DNA from: Parapristionchus giblindavisi
Taxonomy: Eukaryota; Nematoda; Chromadorea; Rhabditida; Diplogasteridae
DNA: 64,000 nt
Direction of reading: 5' to 3'
NCBI GenBank assembly: GCA_943737045.1
Contig: CALSFV010000219.1
Span: 1,116,001-1,180,000, forward strand
The position numbers and the translations under genes were made by a program. The notes below the pieces were generated by a model, which worked only from the letters and a program-made list of their open reading frames with translations, ran no database searches and was not told where the DNA came from. Within the stretch, counting starts at the first letter, position 1, and every line of letters begins with the position of its first letter. Below, one piece after another: positions 1-10,158 of the stretch.

Positions 1-3000
1 CAGTTCATGTCAAACTGTAATCTTGTGTTGATTTCACAATGCCCAAAGTACAAAAGTAGCTTTCACTCTGATAAGAGCAAAAGAATACCTGACATGAAAA
101 ATTTTCTGCTAGACCCAGCGTATCATAGACCAAACGAAAGAGCAAAAAATTCTGAGTATTTTGCAACGTTCCATGTTGAACAACGGCCGCTCCAGCAGTA
201 TTAACAACATTGAACCATGCATTTTTAGCATTAAAGAATTCGTGACACGCCAATATTTAATCTAAACTTATCGTAGCATATACCACGTGAAAGAGCAAAA
301 AATTCAGAATAATCTACACTTCAGTTCATGTCAAACTGTAATTTTGTGTTGATTCCACAATGCCCAATGTACAAAAGTAGCTTTCACTCTGATAAGACCA
401 AAAGAATACCTGACATGAAAAATTTTCTGCTAGACCCAGCGTGTCATATACCAAACGAAAGAGCACAAAATTCTGAGTATTTTGCACGTTCCCATGTTGA
501 ACAACGGCCACTTCAGCCGAATTAACAACATTGAACCATGCATTTTGGCATTAAAGAATTCGTGACACGCCAATATTTAATCTAAACTTATCGTAGCATA
601 TACCACGTGAAAGAGCAAAAAATTCTGAATAATCTACACTTCAGTTCATGTCAAACTGTAATCTTATGTTTATTCCACAATGCCCAAAGTACAAAAGTAG
701 CTTTCACTCTGATAAGACCAAAAGAACACCTGACATGAAAAATTTTCTGCTAGACCCAGCGTGTCATATACCAAACGAAAGAGCAAAAAATTCTGAGTAT
801 TTGCAACGTTCCATGTTGAACAACGGCCGCTCCAGCCGAGTTGAACAACGGCCACTTCAGCCGAATTAACAAAATTGAATTATGCATTTTTGGGAATAAA
901 GAATTCGTGACACGTAAATGCTTTATCAAAACTTATCGTAGCATATACCACGTGAAAGAGCAAAAAATTCTGAATAATCTACACTTCAGTTCATGTCAAA
1001 CTGTAATCTTGTGTTGATTTCACAATGCCCAAAGTACAAAAGTAGCTTTCACTCTGATAAGACCAAAAGAATACCTGACATGAAAAATTTTCTGCTAGAC
1101 CCAGCGTATCATAGACCAAACGAAAGAGCAAAAAATTCTGAGTATTTTGCAACGTTCCATGTTGAACAACGGCCGCTCCAGCAGTATTAACAACATTGAA
1201 CCATGCATTTTTAGCATTAAAGAATTCGTGACACGCCAAAATTTAATCTAAACTTATCGTAGCATATACCACGTGAAAGAGCAAAAAATTCTGAATAATC
1301 TACACTTCAGTTCATGTCAAACTGTAATCTTGTGTTGATTCCACAATGCCCAAAGTACAAAAGTAGCTTTCACTCTGATAAGACCAAAAGTATACCTGAC
1401 ATGAAAAATTTTCTGCTAGACCCAGCGTGTCATATACCAAACGAAAGAGCAAAAAATTCTGAGTATTTTGCAACGTTCCATGTTGAACAACGGCCGCTCC
1501 AGCCGAATTAACAACATTGAACCATGCATTTTTAGCATTAAAGAATTCGTGACACGCCAATATTTAATCTAAACTTATCGTAGCATATACCACGTGAAAG
1601 AGCAAAAAATTCAGAATAATCTACACTTCAGTTCATGTCAAACTGTAATTTTGTGTTGATTCCACAATGCCCAAAGTACAAAAGTAGCTTTCACTCTGAT
1701 AAGACCAAAAGAATACCTGACATGAAAAATTTTCTGCTAGACCCAGCGTGTCATATACCAAACGAAAGAGCAAAAAATTCTGAGTATTTTGCACGTTCCC
1801 ATGTTGAACAACGGCCACTTCAGCCGAATTAACAACATTGAACCATGCATTTTTGGCATTAAAGAATTCGTGACACGCCAATATTTAATCTAAACTTATC
1901 GTAGCATATACCACGTGAAAGAGCAAAAAATTCTGAATAATCTACACTTCAGTTCATGTCAAACTGTAATCTTATGTTGATTCCACAATGCCCAAAGTAC
2001 AAAAGTAGCTTTCACTCTGATAAGACCAAAAGAACACCTGACATGAAAAATTTTCTGCTAGACCCAGCGTGTCATATACCAAACGAAAGAGCAAAAAATT
2101 CTGAGTATTTTGCAACGTTCCATGTTGAACAACGGCCGCTCCAGCCGAGTTGAACAACGGCCACTTCAGCCGAATTAACAAAATTGAATTATGCATTTTT
2201 GGGAATAAAGAATTCGTGACACGTAAATGCTTTATCAAAACTTATCGTAGCATATACCACGTGAAAGAGCAAAAAATTCAGAATAATCTACACTTCAGTT
2301 CATGTCAAACTGTAATTTTGTGTTGATTCCACAATGCCCAAAGTACAAAAGTAGCTTTCACTCTGATAAGACCAAAAGAATACCTGACATGAAAAATTTT
2401 CTGCTAGACCCAGCGTGTCATATACCAAACGAAAGAGCAAAAAATTCTGAGTATTTTGCACGTTCCCATGTTGAACAACGGCCACTTCAGCCGAATTAAC
2501 AACATTGAACCATGCATTTTTGGCATTAAAGAATTCGTGACACGCCAATATTTAATCTAAACTTATCGTAGCATATACCACGTGAAAGAGCAAAACATTC
2601 TGAATAATCTACACTTCAGTTCATGTCAAACTGTAATCTTATGTTGATTCCACAATGCCCAAAGTACAAAAGTAGCTTTCACTCTGATAAGACCAAAAGA
2701 ACACCTGACATGAAAAATTTTCTGCTAGACCCAGCGTGTCATATACCAAACGAAAGAGCAAAAAATTCTGAGTATTTTGCAACGTTCCATGTTGAACAAC
2801 GGCCGCTCCAGCCGAGTTGAACAACGGCCACTTCAGCCGAATTAACAAAATTGAATTATGCATTTTTGGGAATAAAGAATTCGTGACACGTAAATGCTTT
2901 ATCAAAACTTATCGTAGCATATACCACGTGAAAGAGCAAAAAATTCAGAATAATCTACACTTCAGTTCATGTCAAACTGTAATTTTGTGTTGATTCCACA

Positions 3001-6000
3001 ATGCCCAAAGTACAAAAGTAGCTTTCACTCTGATAAGACCAAAAGAATACCTGACATGAAAAATTTTCTGCTAGACCCAGCGTGTCATATACCAAACGAA
3101 AGAGCAAAAAATTCTGAGTATTTTGCACGTTCCCATGTTGAACAACGGCCACTTCAGCCGAATTAACAACATTGAACCATGCATTTTTGGCATTAAAGAA
3201 TTCGTGACACGCCAATATTTAATCTAAACTTATCGTAGCATATACCACGTGAAAGAGCAAAACATTCTGAATAATCTACACTTCAGTTCATGTCAAACTG
3301 TAATCTTATGTTGATTCCACAATGCCCAAAGTACAAAAGTAGCTTTCACTCTGATAAGACCAAAAGAACACCTGACATGAAAAATTTTCTGCTAGACCCA
3401 GCGTGTCATATACCAAACGAAAGAGCAAAAAATTCTGAGTATTTTGCAACGTTCCATGTTGAACAACGGCCGCTCCAGCCGAGTTGAACAACGGCCACTT
3501 CAGCCGAATTAACAAAATTGAATTATGCATTTTTGGGAATAAAGAATTCGTGACACGTAAATGCTTTATCAAAACTTATCGTAGCATATACCACGTGAAA
3601 GAGCAAAAAATTCTGAATAATCTACACTTCAGTTCATGTCAAACTGTAATCTTGCGTTGATTTCACAATGCCCAAAGTACAAAAGTAGCTTTCACTCTGA
3701 TAAGAGCAAAAGAATACCTGACATGAAAAATTTTCTGCTAGACCCAGCGTATCATAGACCAAACGAAAGAGCAAAAAATTCTGAGTATTTTGCAACGTTC
3801 CATGTTGAACAACGGCCGCTCCAACAGTATTAACAACATTGAACCATGCATTTTTAGCATTAAAGAATTCGTGACACGCCAAAATTTAATCTAAACTTAT
3901 CGTAGCATATACCACGTGAAAGAGCAAAAAATTCTGAATAATCTACACTTCAGTTCATGTCAAACTGTAATTTTGTGTTGATTCCACAATGCCCAAAGTA
4001 CAAAAGTAGCTTTCACTCTGATAAGACCAAAAGAATACCTGACATGAAAAATTTTCTGCTAGACCCAGCGTGTCATATACCAAACGAAAGAGCAAAAAAT
4101 TCTGAGTATTTTGCAACGTTCCATGTTGAACAACGGCCGCTCCAGCCGAGTTGAACAACGGCCACTTCAGCCGAATTAACAAAATTGAATTATGCATTTT
4201 TGGGAATAAAGAATTCGTGACACGTAAATGCTTTATCAAAACTTATCGTAGCATATACCACGTGAAAGAGCAAAAAATTCAGAATAATCTACACTTCAGT
4301 TCATGTCAAACTGTAATTTTGTGTTGATTCCACAATGCCCAAAGTACAAAAGTAGCTTTCATTCTGATAAGACCAAAAGAATACCTGACATGAAAAATTT
4401 TCTGCTAGACCCAGCGTGTCATATACCAAACGAAAGAGCAAAAAATTCTGAGTATTTTGCACGTTCCCATGTTGAACAACGGCCACTTCAGCCGAATTAA
4501 CAACATTGAACCATGCATTTTTGGCATTAAAGAATTCGTGACACGCCAATATTTAATCTAAACTTATCGTAGCATATACCACGTGAAAGAGCAAAACATT
4601 CTGAATAATCTACACTTCAGTTCATGTCAAACTGTAATCTTATGTTGATTCCACAATGCCCAAAGTACAAAAGTAGCTTTCACTCTGATAAGACCAAAAG
4701 AACACCTGACATGAAAAATTTTCTGCTAGACCCAGCGTGTCATATACCAAACGAAAGAGCAAAAAATTCTGAGTATTTTGCAACGTTCCATGTTGAACAA
4801 CGGCCGCTCCAGCCGAGTTGAACAACGGCCACTTCAGCCGAATTAACAAAATTGAATTATGCATTTTTGGGAATAAAGAATTCGTGACACGTAAATGCTT
4901 TATCAAAACTTATCGTAGCATATACCACGTGAAAGAGCAAAAAATTCTGAATAATCTACACTTCAGTTCATGTCAAACTGTAATCTTGCGTTGATTTCAC
5001 AATGCCCAAAGTACAAAAGTAGCTTTCACTCTGATAAGAGCAAAAGAATACCTGACATGAAAAATTTTCTGCTAGACCCAGCGTATCATAGACCAAACGA
5101 AAGAGCAAAAAATTCTGAGTATTTTGCAACGTTCCATGTTGAACAACGGCCGCTCCAACAGTATTAACAACATTGAACCATGCATTTTTAGCATTAAAGA
5201 ATTCGTGACACGCCAAAATTTAATCTAAACTTATCGTAGCATATACCACGTGAAAGAGCAAAAAATTCTGAATAATCTACACTTCAGTTCATGTCAAACT
5301 GTAATTTTGTGTTGATTCCACAATGCCCAAAGTACAAAAGTAGCTTTCACTCTGATAAGACCAAAAGAATACCTGACATGAAAAATTTTCTGCTAGACCC
5401 AGCGTGTCATATACCAAACGAAAGAGCAAAAAATTCTGAGTATTTTGCAACGTTCCATGTTGAACAACGGCCGCTCCAGCCGAGTTGAACAACGGCCACT
5501 TCAGCCGAATTAACAAAATTGAATTATGCATTTTTGGGAATAAAGAATTCGTGACACGTAAATGCTCTATCAAAACTTATCGTAGCATATACCACGTGAA
5601 AGAGCAAAAAATTCAGAATAATCTACACTTCAGTTCATGTCAAACTGTAATTTTGTGTTGATTCCACAATGCCCAAAGTACAAAAGTAGCTTTCACTCTG
5701 ATAAGACCAAAAGAATACCTGACATGAAAAATTTTCTGCTAGACCCAGCGTGTCATATACCAAACGAAAGAGCAAAAAATTCTGAGTATTTTGCACGTTC
5801 CCATGTTGAACAACGGCCACTTCAGCCGAATTAACAACATTGAACCATGCATTTTTGGCATTAAAGAATTCGTGACACGCCAATATTTAATCTAAACTTA
5901 TCGTAGCATATACCACGTGAAAGAGCAAAACATTCTGAATAATCTACACTTCAGTTCATGTCAAACTGTAATCTTATGTTGATTCCACAATGCCCAAAGT

Positions 6001-6257
6001 ACAAAAGTAGCTTTCACTCTGATAAGACCAAAAGAACACCTGACATGAAAAATTTTCTGCTAGACCCAGCGTGTCATATACCAAACGAAAGAGCAAAAAA
6101 TTCTGAGTATTTTGCAACGTTCCATGTTGAACAACGGCCGCTCCAGCCGAGTTGAACAACGGCCACTTCAGCCGAATTAACAAAATTGAATTATGCATTT
6201 TTGGGAATAAAGAATTCGTGACACGTAAATGCTTTATCAAAACTTATCGTAGCATAT
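1..6257 (+). repeat. Satellite array, block 1 (321/346-bp monomers)
   Basis: About 19 head-to-tail monomers, phased here on the motif ATGTCAAACTG at 7, 328, 648, 993, 1314, 1635, 1956, 2302 and so on. Spacing is 321 bp or 346 bp, with two single-base deletions giving 320 (328-647) and 345 (648-992). Every monomer carries a GAATTC site, a CACGTG palindrome, ATGCAT and CGTGACACG. From 2302 onward 321- and 346-bp monomers alternate strictly. The block ends inside a 346-bp monomer, where a DNA transposon has inserted at GCATAT/ACC. No gene is supported; the open frames seen on both strands are by-products of the repeat. Confidence 0.97.
2302..6257 (+). repeat. 667-bp dimer HOR, partly a 1334-bp tetramer HOR
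   Basis: Monomers alternate 321 + 346 bp, with starts at 2302, 2969, 3636, 4303, 4970 and 5637 exactly 667 bp apart. From 3636 the variant types repeat every four monomers: GCGTTG type / TTTTGTG 346 type / GCACGTTCCC type / CTTATG 346 type, at 3636-4969 and again from 4970. The second tetramer is cut by the transposon at 6258 and is followed at 8850 by the expected next monomer type. Confidence 0.9.
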
Positions 6258-6330
6258 CACGCGTGTCACCGAAGAATCGAATAAAATCCGGGGGTGGTTG
6301 GCACATTTGTTGACCCCCATATATTATTGC

Positions 6331-6888
6331 ATTTTTTGGTAGTCCATATGGTCCCTAACAACGTACCGTCGAGCTTTTTTGCATATCTTCATTTTCAACG
6401 TCGGCAGACGTCGTCAAACTTTTTGGACGCCGAAAATTGCCGACTTTGGAGCTCTGTAGCTCTTCAGGATGTAGTTTTGGTATCAAACTGTCAACAGAAG
6501 AATTCTTCGGAATATCAAGGAGAATGCGCTTGCATCATTGCCATATCGATATTTTAATTAGTTTTTTCGTAAATCGATTTTATTGATTATTGTTCTTAAA
6601 AATATAGAAGCCGAAACTTTTCAATAGCTCAATAGATAGAGCTCGACGAGAGGAATTCAATGGTACGCTGACGGTTACTGTATGTGGTTGTCTTCGAAAG
6701 TTATGATCATTTCAATATTTTCATTGCATGCGATCACACAAGAGGAGAGTGACGCAGCCAGTGATCTACCCACTCTTCTGCCTCGTGCAATGACTTCGAT
6801 CATTGAAGTTAGTTTTACTGTTATTCTGGTGCATCTCCTAGTTATTTTTCATAATTTAATATAATATTCATTTCTAAAAAAATCGAAA
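6331..6888 (+). repeat. Left inverted arm of the 6258-8799 element
   Basis: About 558 bp, nearly the reverse complement of 8176-8733. Matching landmarks include ATTTTTTGGTAGT against ACTACCAAAAAAT, and TTCATTTCTAAAAAAATCG at the inner end. The outer 70 bp next to each terminus are much less alike. The arm contains short open frames (for example 6294-6557 and 6682-6864), mirrored in the other arm and not resembling any known protein. A stretch TAGCTCAATAGATAGAGC near 6626 looks like a tRNA D-arm, but no partner B box follows. Confidence 0.85.
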
Positions 6889-7052
6889 ATTAGAGAAAAC
6901 GGCTAACATTAATGGAGTCAGTTCATGCCGACTCTTGCAGATCGATAGGCGATTTTGAGTGGATCATTTCGCATCGACAAACTGTAGGGAAGGAAAGACG
7001 AATGAGTCCTTCCTCACAGTCTGTGCGATTTTGGTACGGTTTTCCGTTTTAA

Positions 7053-7340
7053 AGATGGAGACCCTCGAGTTTTTTCGTAACAAGACTGTTCGGGTAGAAT
7101 GATAGAGATTTATCACACTAACCGAACAAAATTTTTCATATTGCGTGATTATATATTTGAAGCTTGTTATGCGCATTGAAAGTACAACTTTTCAGGCAAG
7201 TAGAGGTTGTCTATCCGATTTGCACACTTGACTCTCTCACTTTCCCATTGTCACTTACGCTAATTTCCATACAATATTAACATTCTATCCCATGTAAATC
7301 GTTGCGGGAGTCAGTCATGCCAACTCAAGGGTCCCCTTCT
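7053..7340 (-). mobile_element. Nested relic of a TTAA-flanked MITE (same family as 43209-43571)
   Basis: Bounded by TTAA at 7049-7052 and 7341-7344. The left end AGATGGAGACCCTCGAG followed by TTTTTTCGTAAC matches the inverted right end of the MITE at 43209-43571 (AGAAGGGGACCCACGAG, then TTTTTTCGTGAC) with only four mismatches. The right end GGGTCCCCTTCT matches the MITE terminus. Interior similarity is patchy (GGTAGAA, ATCACA, ATTGTAT stretches), so this is an older, diverged copy in opposite orientation. No tRNA-like box pair is visible in it. Confidence 0.75.
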
Positions 7341-7883
7341 TTAACGCCATTTTCCGTTTTTTGTATTGAGCGTATAAAAATCACTTGTTTTATTTGTAGA
7401 AGAGACTTTCTTGTTTTGCATGGTTCAGAAACTACGTCTGATCTCTTTTATATATCACATAGCGCGCGGCGAAGGTTAGCCGGGTTAGAGAGAGGCAGCG
7501 GAGAGACAATCGAGAGGCGGGGCGAGATCTAAAGCGGAGAAATCCTTTGAGCGACTTTCGTTCGTTAGCACCGTTTGTCATTTTCTTATGCAAGTACATT
7601 TTATACGCACAATATGATTATTCTTTTTGGATCACTGATGACTCACTCTTGCTATTATCGTCTCACTATTGATTGATTTCTTTGATGGTTGAAAGTACGG
7701 GGAGTGGCCTACATAGCAATATTCAGCATGGTCGACTTAGTAAGAATTAACTTTTAAAAGTTTCCATTGATCTCATTCACATGTTTCAATCAAGGGAGCA
7801 GTTAGTATCTCTCTTGATCCAACCTCACGTCGTTCTCTTCGGCTGAATTCAGTTATCGATCTTATCAATGTTCGACGACGAAG
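7341..7883. other. Unique core of the 6258-8799 element, no gene recognised
   Basis: A stretch without homology to the satellite or the arms. It contains a TATA-like TTTTATATATCAC near 7447 followed by a GC-rich purine-rich run (7460-7535), an arrangement that could be a promoter for the small ORF downstream. This is a guess from composition only. The segments 6889-7048 and 8115-8175 likewise show nothing recognisable. Confidence 0.35.
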
Positions 7884-8063
7884 ATGTCATCGAAGACGAG
7901 TAAGAAGAGCACTGGGACGAGGTCGAGTGTTCGATCGGCCAGTGGAATGACTCGGAAGAGAAGAGTTGCGGAGGAGTCCGAGGACTCTGTGCTGGGCGAT
8001 GACGTCTTCGAGGAGGGATATGCTGAGGAGGATGAGGACGAGGAAAATTCTAGGACAACATGA
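7884..8063 (+). CDS. Small ORF of 59 codons inside the transposon, function unknown
   Basis: An ATG-started frame of 59 residues ending in TGA. The N-terminal half is rich in Ser, Thr, Lys and Arg with a basic cluster RKRR near residues 24-27. The C-terminal half is strongly acidic, with runs of Glu and Asp from about residue 30 to 54. There is no recognisable catalytic motif and I cannot assign a family. It resembles the low-complexity tail of a nuclear or chromatin protein. An AATAAA lies 46 bp after the stop, so this may be the last exon of a host gene fragment captured by the element, or the remaining end of an element gene. Composition (GC-rich, GAG/GAC codons) differs from the surrounding AT-rich element, which favours capture. 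It could also be a chance ORF. Confidence 0.35.
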   Translation: MSSKTSKKSTGTRSSVRSASGMTRKRRVAEESEDSVLGDDVFEEGYAEEDEDEENSRTT

Positions 8064-8108
8064 AAACGACTTCTTTAGGATGGTATTTTATTCTCGACGA
8101 AAGACTGT

Positions 8109-8114
8109 AATAAA
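8109..8114 (+). terminator. Putative poly(A) signal AATAAA
   Basis: AATAAA in GTAATAAAATATTCC, 46 bp after the stop codon of the 59-codon ORF, followed by a GT-rich stretch TTTGTTGTGTTGTTTG at 8139-8154, the usual layout of a eukaryotic 3' end. Confidence 0.4.
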
Positions 8115-8175
8115 ATATTCCTGTGAATATAAGGCCTCTTTGTTGTGTTGTTTGAATTCATGATGATTGATATTA

Positions 8176-8733
8176 ATCGATTTTTTTTAGAAATGAATAT
8201 TCGAAAATAATGAAAAATAAGTAGTAGATGCACACAAGAATAACAGTAAAACTAGCTTCAATGATCGAAGTCATTGCACGAGGCAGAAGAGTGGGTAGAT
8301 CACTGGCTGCGTCACTCTCCTCTTGTGTGATCGCATGCAATGAAAATATTGAAATGATCATAACTTTCGAAGACAACCACATACAGTAACCGTCAGCGTA
8401 CCATTGAATTCCTCTCGTCGAGCTCTATCTATTGAGCTATTGAAAAGTTTCGGCTTCTATATTTTTAAGAACAATAATCAATAAAATCGATTTACGAAAA
8501 AACTAATTAAAATATCGATATGGCAATGATGCAAGCGCATTCTCCTTGATATTCCGAAGAATTCTTCTGTTGACAGTTTGATACCAAAACTACATCCTGA
8601 AGAGCTACAGAGCTCCAAAGTCGGCAATTTTCGGCGTCCAAAAAGTTTGACGACGTCTGCCGACGTTGAAAATGAAGATATGCAAAAAAGCTCGACGGTA
8701 CGTTGTTAGGGACCATATAGACTACCAAAAAAT
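8176..8733 (-). repeat. Right inverted arm of the 6258-8799 element
   Basis: Reverse-complement partner of 6331-6888 with a few small differences, for example CTATATGG against CCATATGG near the outer end. The two arms could fold a transcript into a ~560-bp hairpin. Confidence 0.85.
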
Positions 8734-10158
8734 GACCTCTGCTAATTTTCGATTTTTTCAATGTGCCACTGTTTATTCGAACCTTACGCGACACGCGTGA
8801 TATACCACGTGAAAGAGCAAAAAATTCTGAATAATCTACACTTCAGTTCATGTCAAACTGTAATCTTGCGTTGATTTCACAATGCCCAAAGTACAAAAGT
8901 AGCTTTCACTCTGATAAGAGCAAAAGAATACCTGACATGAAAAATTTTCTGCTAGACCCAGCGTATCATAGACCAAACGAAAGAGCAAAAAATTCTGAGT
9001 ATTTTGCAACGTTCCATGTTGAACAACGGCCGCTCCAACAGTATTAACAACATTGAACCATGCATTTTTAGCATTAAAGAATTCGTGACACGCCAAAATT
9101 TAATCTAAACTTATCGTAGCATATACCACGTGAAAGAGCAAAAAATTCTGAATAATCTACACTTCAGTTCATGTCAAACTGTAATTTTGTGTTGATTCCA
9201 CAATGCCCAAAGTACAAAAGTAGCTTTCACTCTGATAAGACCAAAAGAATACCTGACATGAAAAATTTTCTGCTAGACCCAGCGTGTCATATACCAAACG
9301 AAAGAGCAAAAAATTCTGAGTATTTTGCAACGTTCCATGTTGAACAACGGCCGCTCCAGCCGAATTAACAACATTGAACTATGCATTTTTGGCATTAAAG
9401 AATTCGTGACACGCCAATATTTAATCTAAACTTATCGTAGCATATACCACGTGAAAGAGCAAAAAATTCTGAATAATCTACACTTCAGTTCATGTCAAAC
9501 TGTAATCTTATGTTGATTCCACAATGCCCAAAGTACAAAAGTAGCTTTCACTCTGATAAGACCAAAAGAACACCTGACATGAAAAATTTTCTGCTAGACC
9601 CAGCGTGTCATATACCAAACGAAAGAGCAAAAAATTCTGAGTATTTTGCACGTTCCCATGTTGAACAACGGCCACTTCAGCCGAATTAACAACATTGAAC
9701 CATGCATTTTTGGCATTAAAGAATTCGTGACACGCCAATATTTAATCTAAACTTATCGTAGCATATACCACGTGAAAGAGCAAAACATTCTGAATAATCT
9801 ACACTTCAGTTCATGTCAAACTGTAATCTTATGTTGATTCCACAATGCCCAAAGTACAAAAGTAGCTTTCACTCTGATAAGACCAAAAGAACACCTGACA
9901 TGAAAAATTTTCTGCTAGACCCAGCGTGTCATATACCAAACGAAAGAGCAAAAAATTCTGAGTATTTTGCAACGTTCCATGTTGAACAACGGCCGCTCCA
10001 GCCGAGTTGAACAACGGCCACTTCAGCCGAATTAACAAAATTGAATTATGCATTTTTGGGAATAAAGAATTCGTGACACGTAAATGCTTTATCAAAACTT
10101 ATCGTAGCATATACCACGTGAAAGAGCAAAAAATTCTGAATAATCTACACTTCAGTTC

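Larger units (their letters stand above)
6258..8799. mobile_element. 2.54-kb foldback DNA transposon, non-autonomous, 4-bp TSD
   Basis: Terminal inverted repeats CACGCGTGTC / GACACGCGTG are perfect over 10 bp. They are flanked by ATAT on both sides (6254-6257 and 8800-8803) where the uninterrupted satellite reads GCATATACC. The interval between flanking monomer anchors (5958 to 8850) minus the element is 350 = 346 + 4, which confirms a 4-bp duplication and no loss of host DNA. Inside are long inverted arms (6331-6888 and 8176-8733) around a ~1.3-kb unique core. No transposase is visible. A 4-bp duplication with CAC...GTG ends is compatible with the Chapaev branch of the CMC superfamily, but that assignment is inferred from the ends only. 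Confidence 0.88.

Noticed and set aside
70..95. Hammerhead core in the satellite (CTCTGATAAGA)
   Set aside because: CTGATAA breaks the invariant G8 of CUGANGA, and no GAAA with pairing stems follows. The minus strand has no CUGANGA either.
7..204. 65-codon ORF on + (and 82-codon ORF on -) repeated in every monomer as a gene family
   Set aside because: Same frame on both strands, no initiation context, no known domain, differences mostly non-synonymous, and strict 321/346-bp tandem spacing. A homogenised satellite explains it.
228..245. CENP-B box at ATTCGTGACACGCCA
   Set aside because: Begins with TTCG but lacks the required A and CGGG at the consensus spacing.
6294..6557. 87-codon and 60-codon ORFs in the inverted arms (also 8173-8382, 8507-8794)
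   Set aside because: Mirrored in both arms, short, no recognisable domain, and no start context or poly(A) signal.
6626..6643. tRNA-like A box TAGCTCAATAGATAGAGC in the first transposon
   Set aside because: No B box at suitable distance; a single D-arm-like match can be chance.
7636..7700. CTGATGA in the first transposon as a second hammerhead
   Set aside because: The nearest GAAA is more than 50 nt away with no stem II complementarity and no matching cleavage strand.
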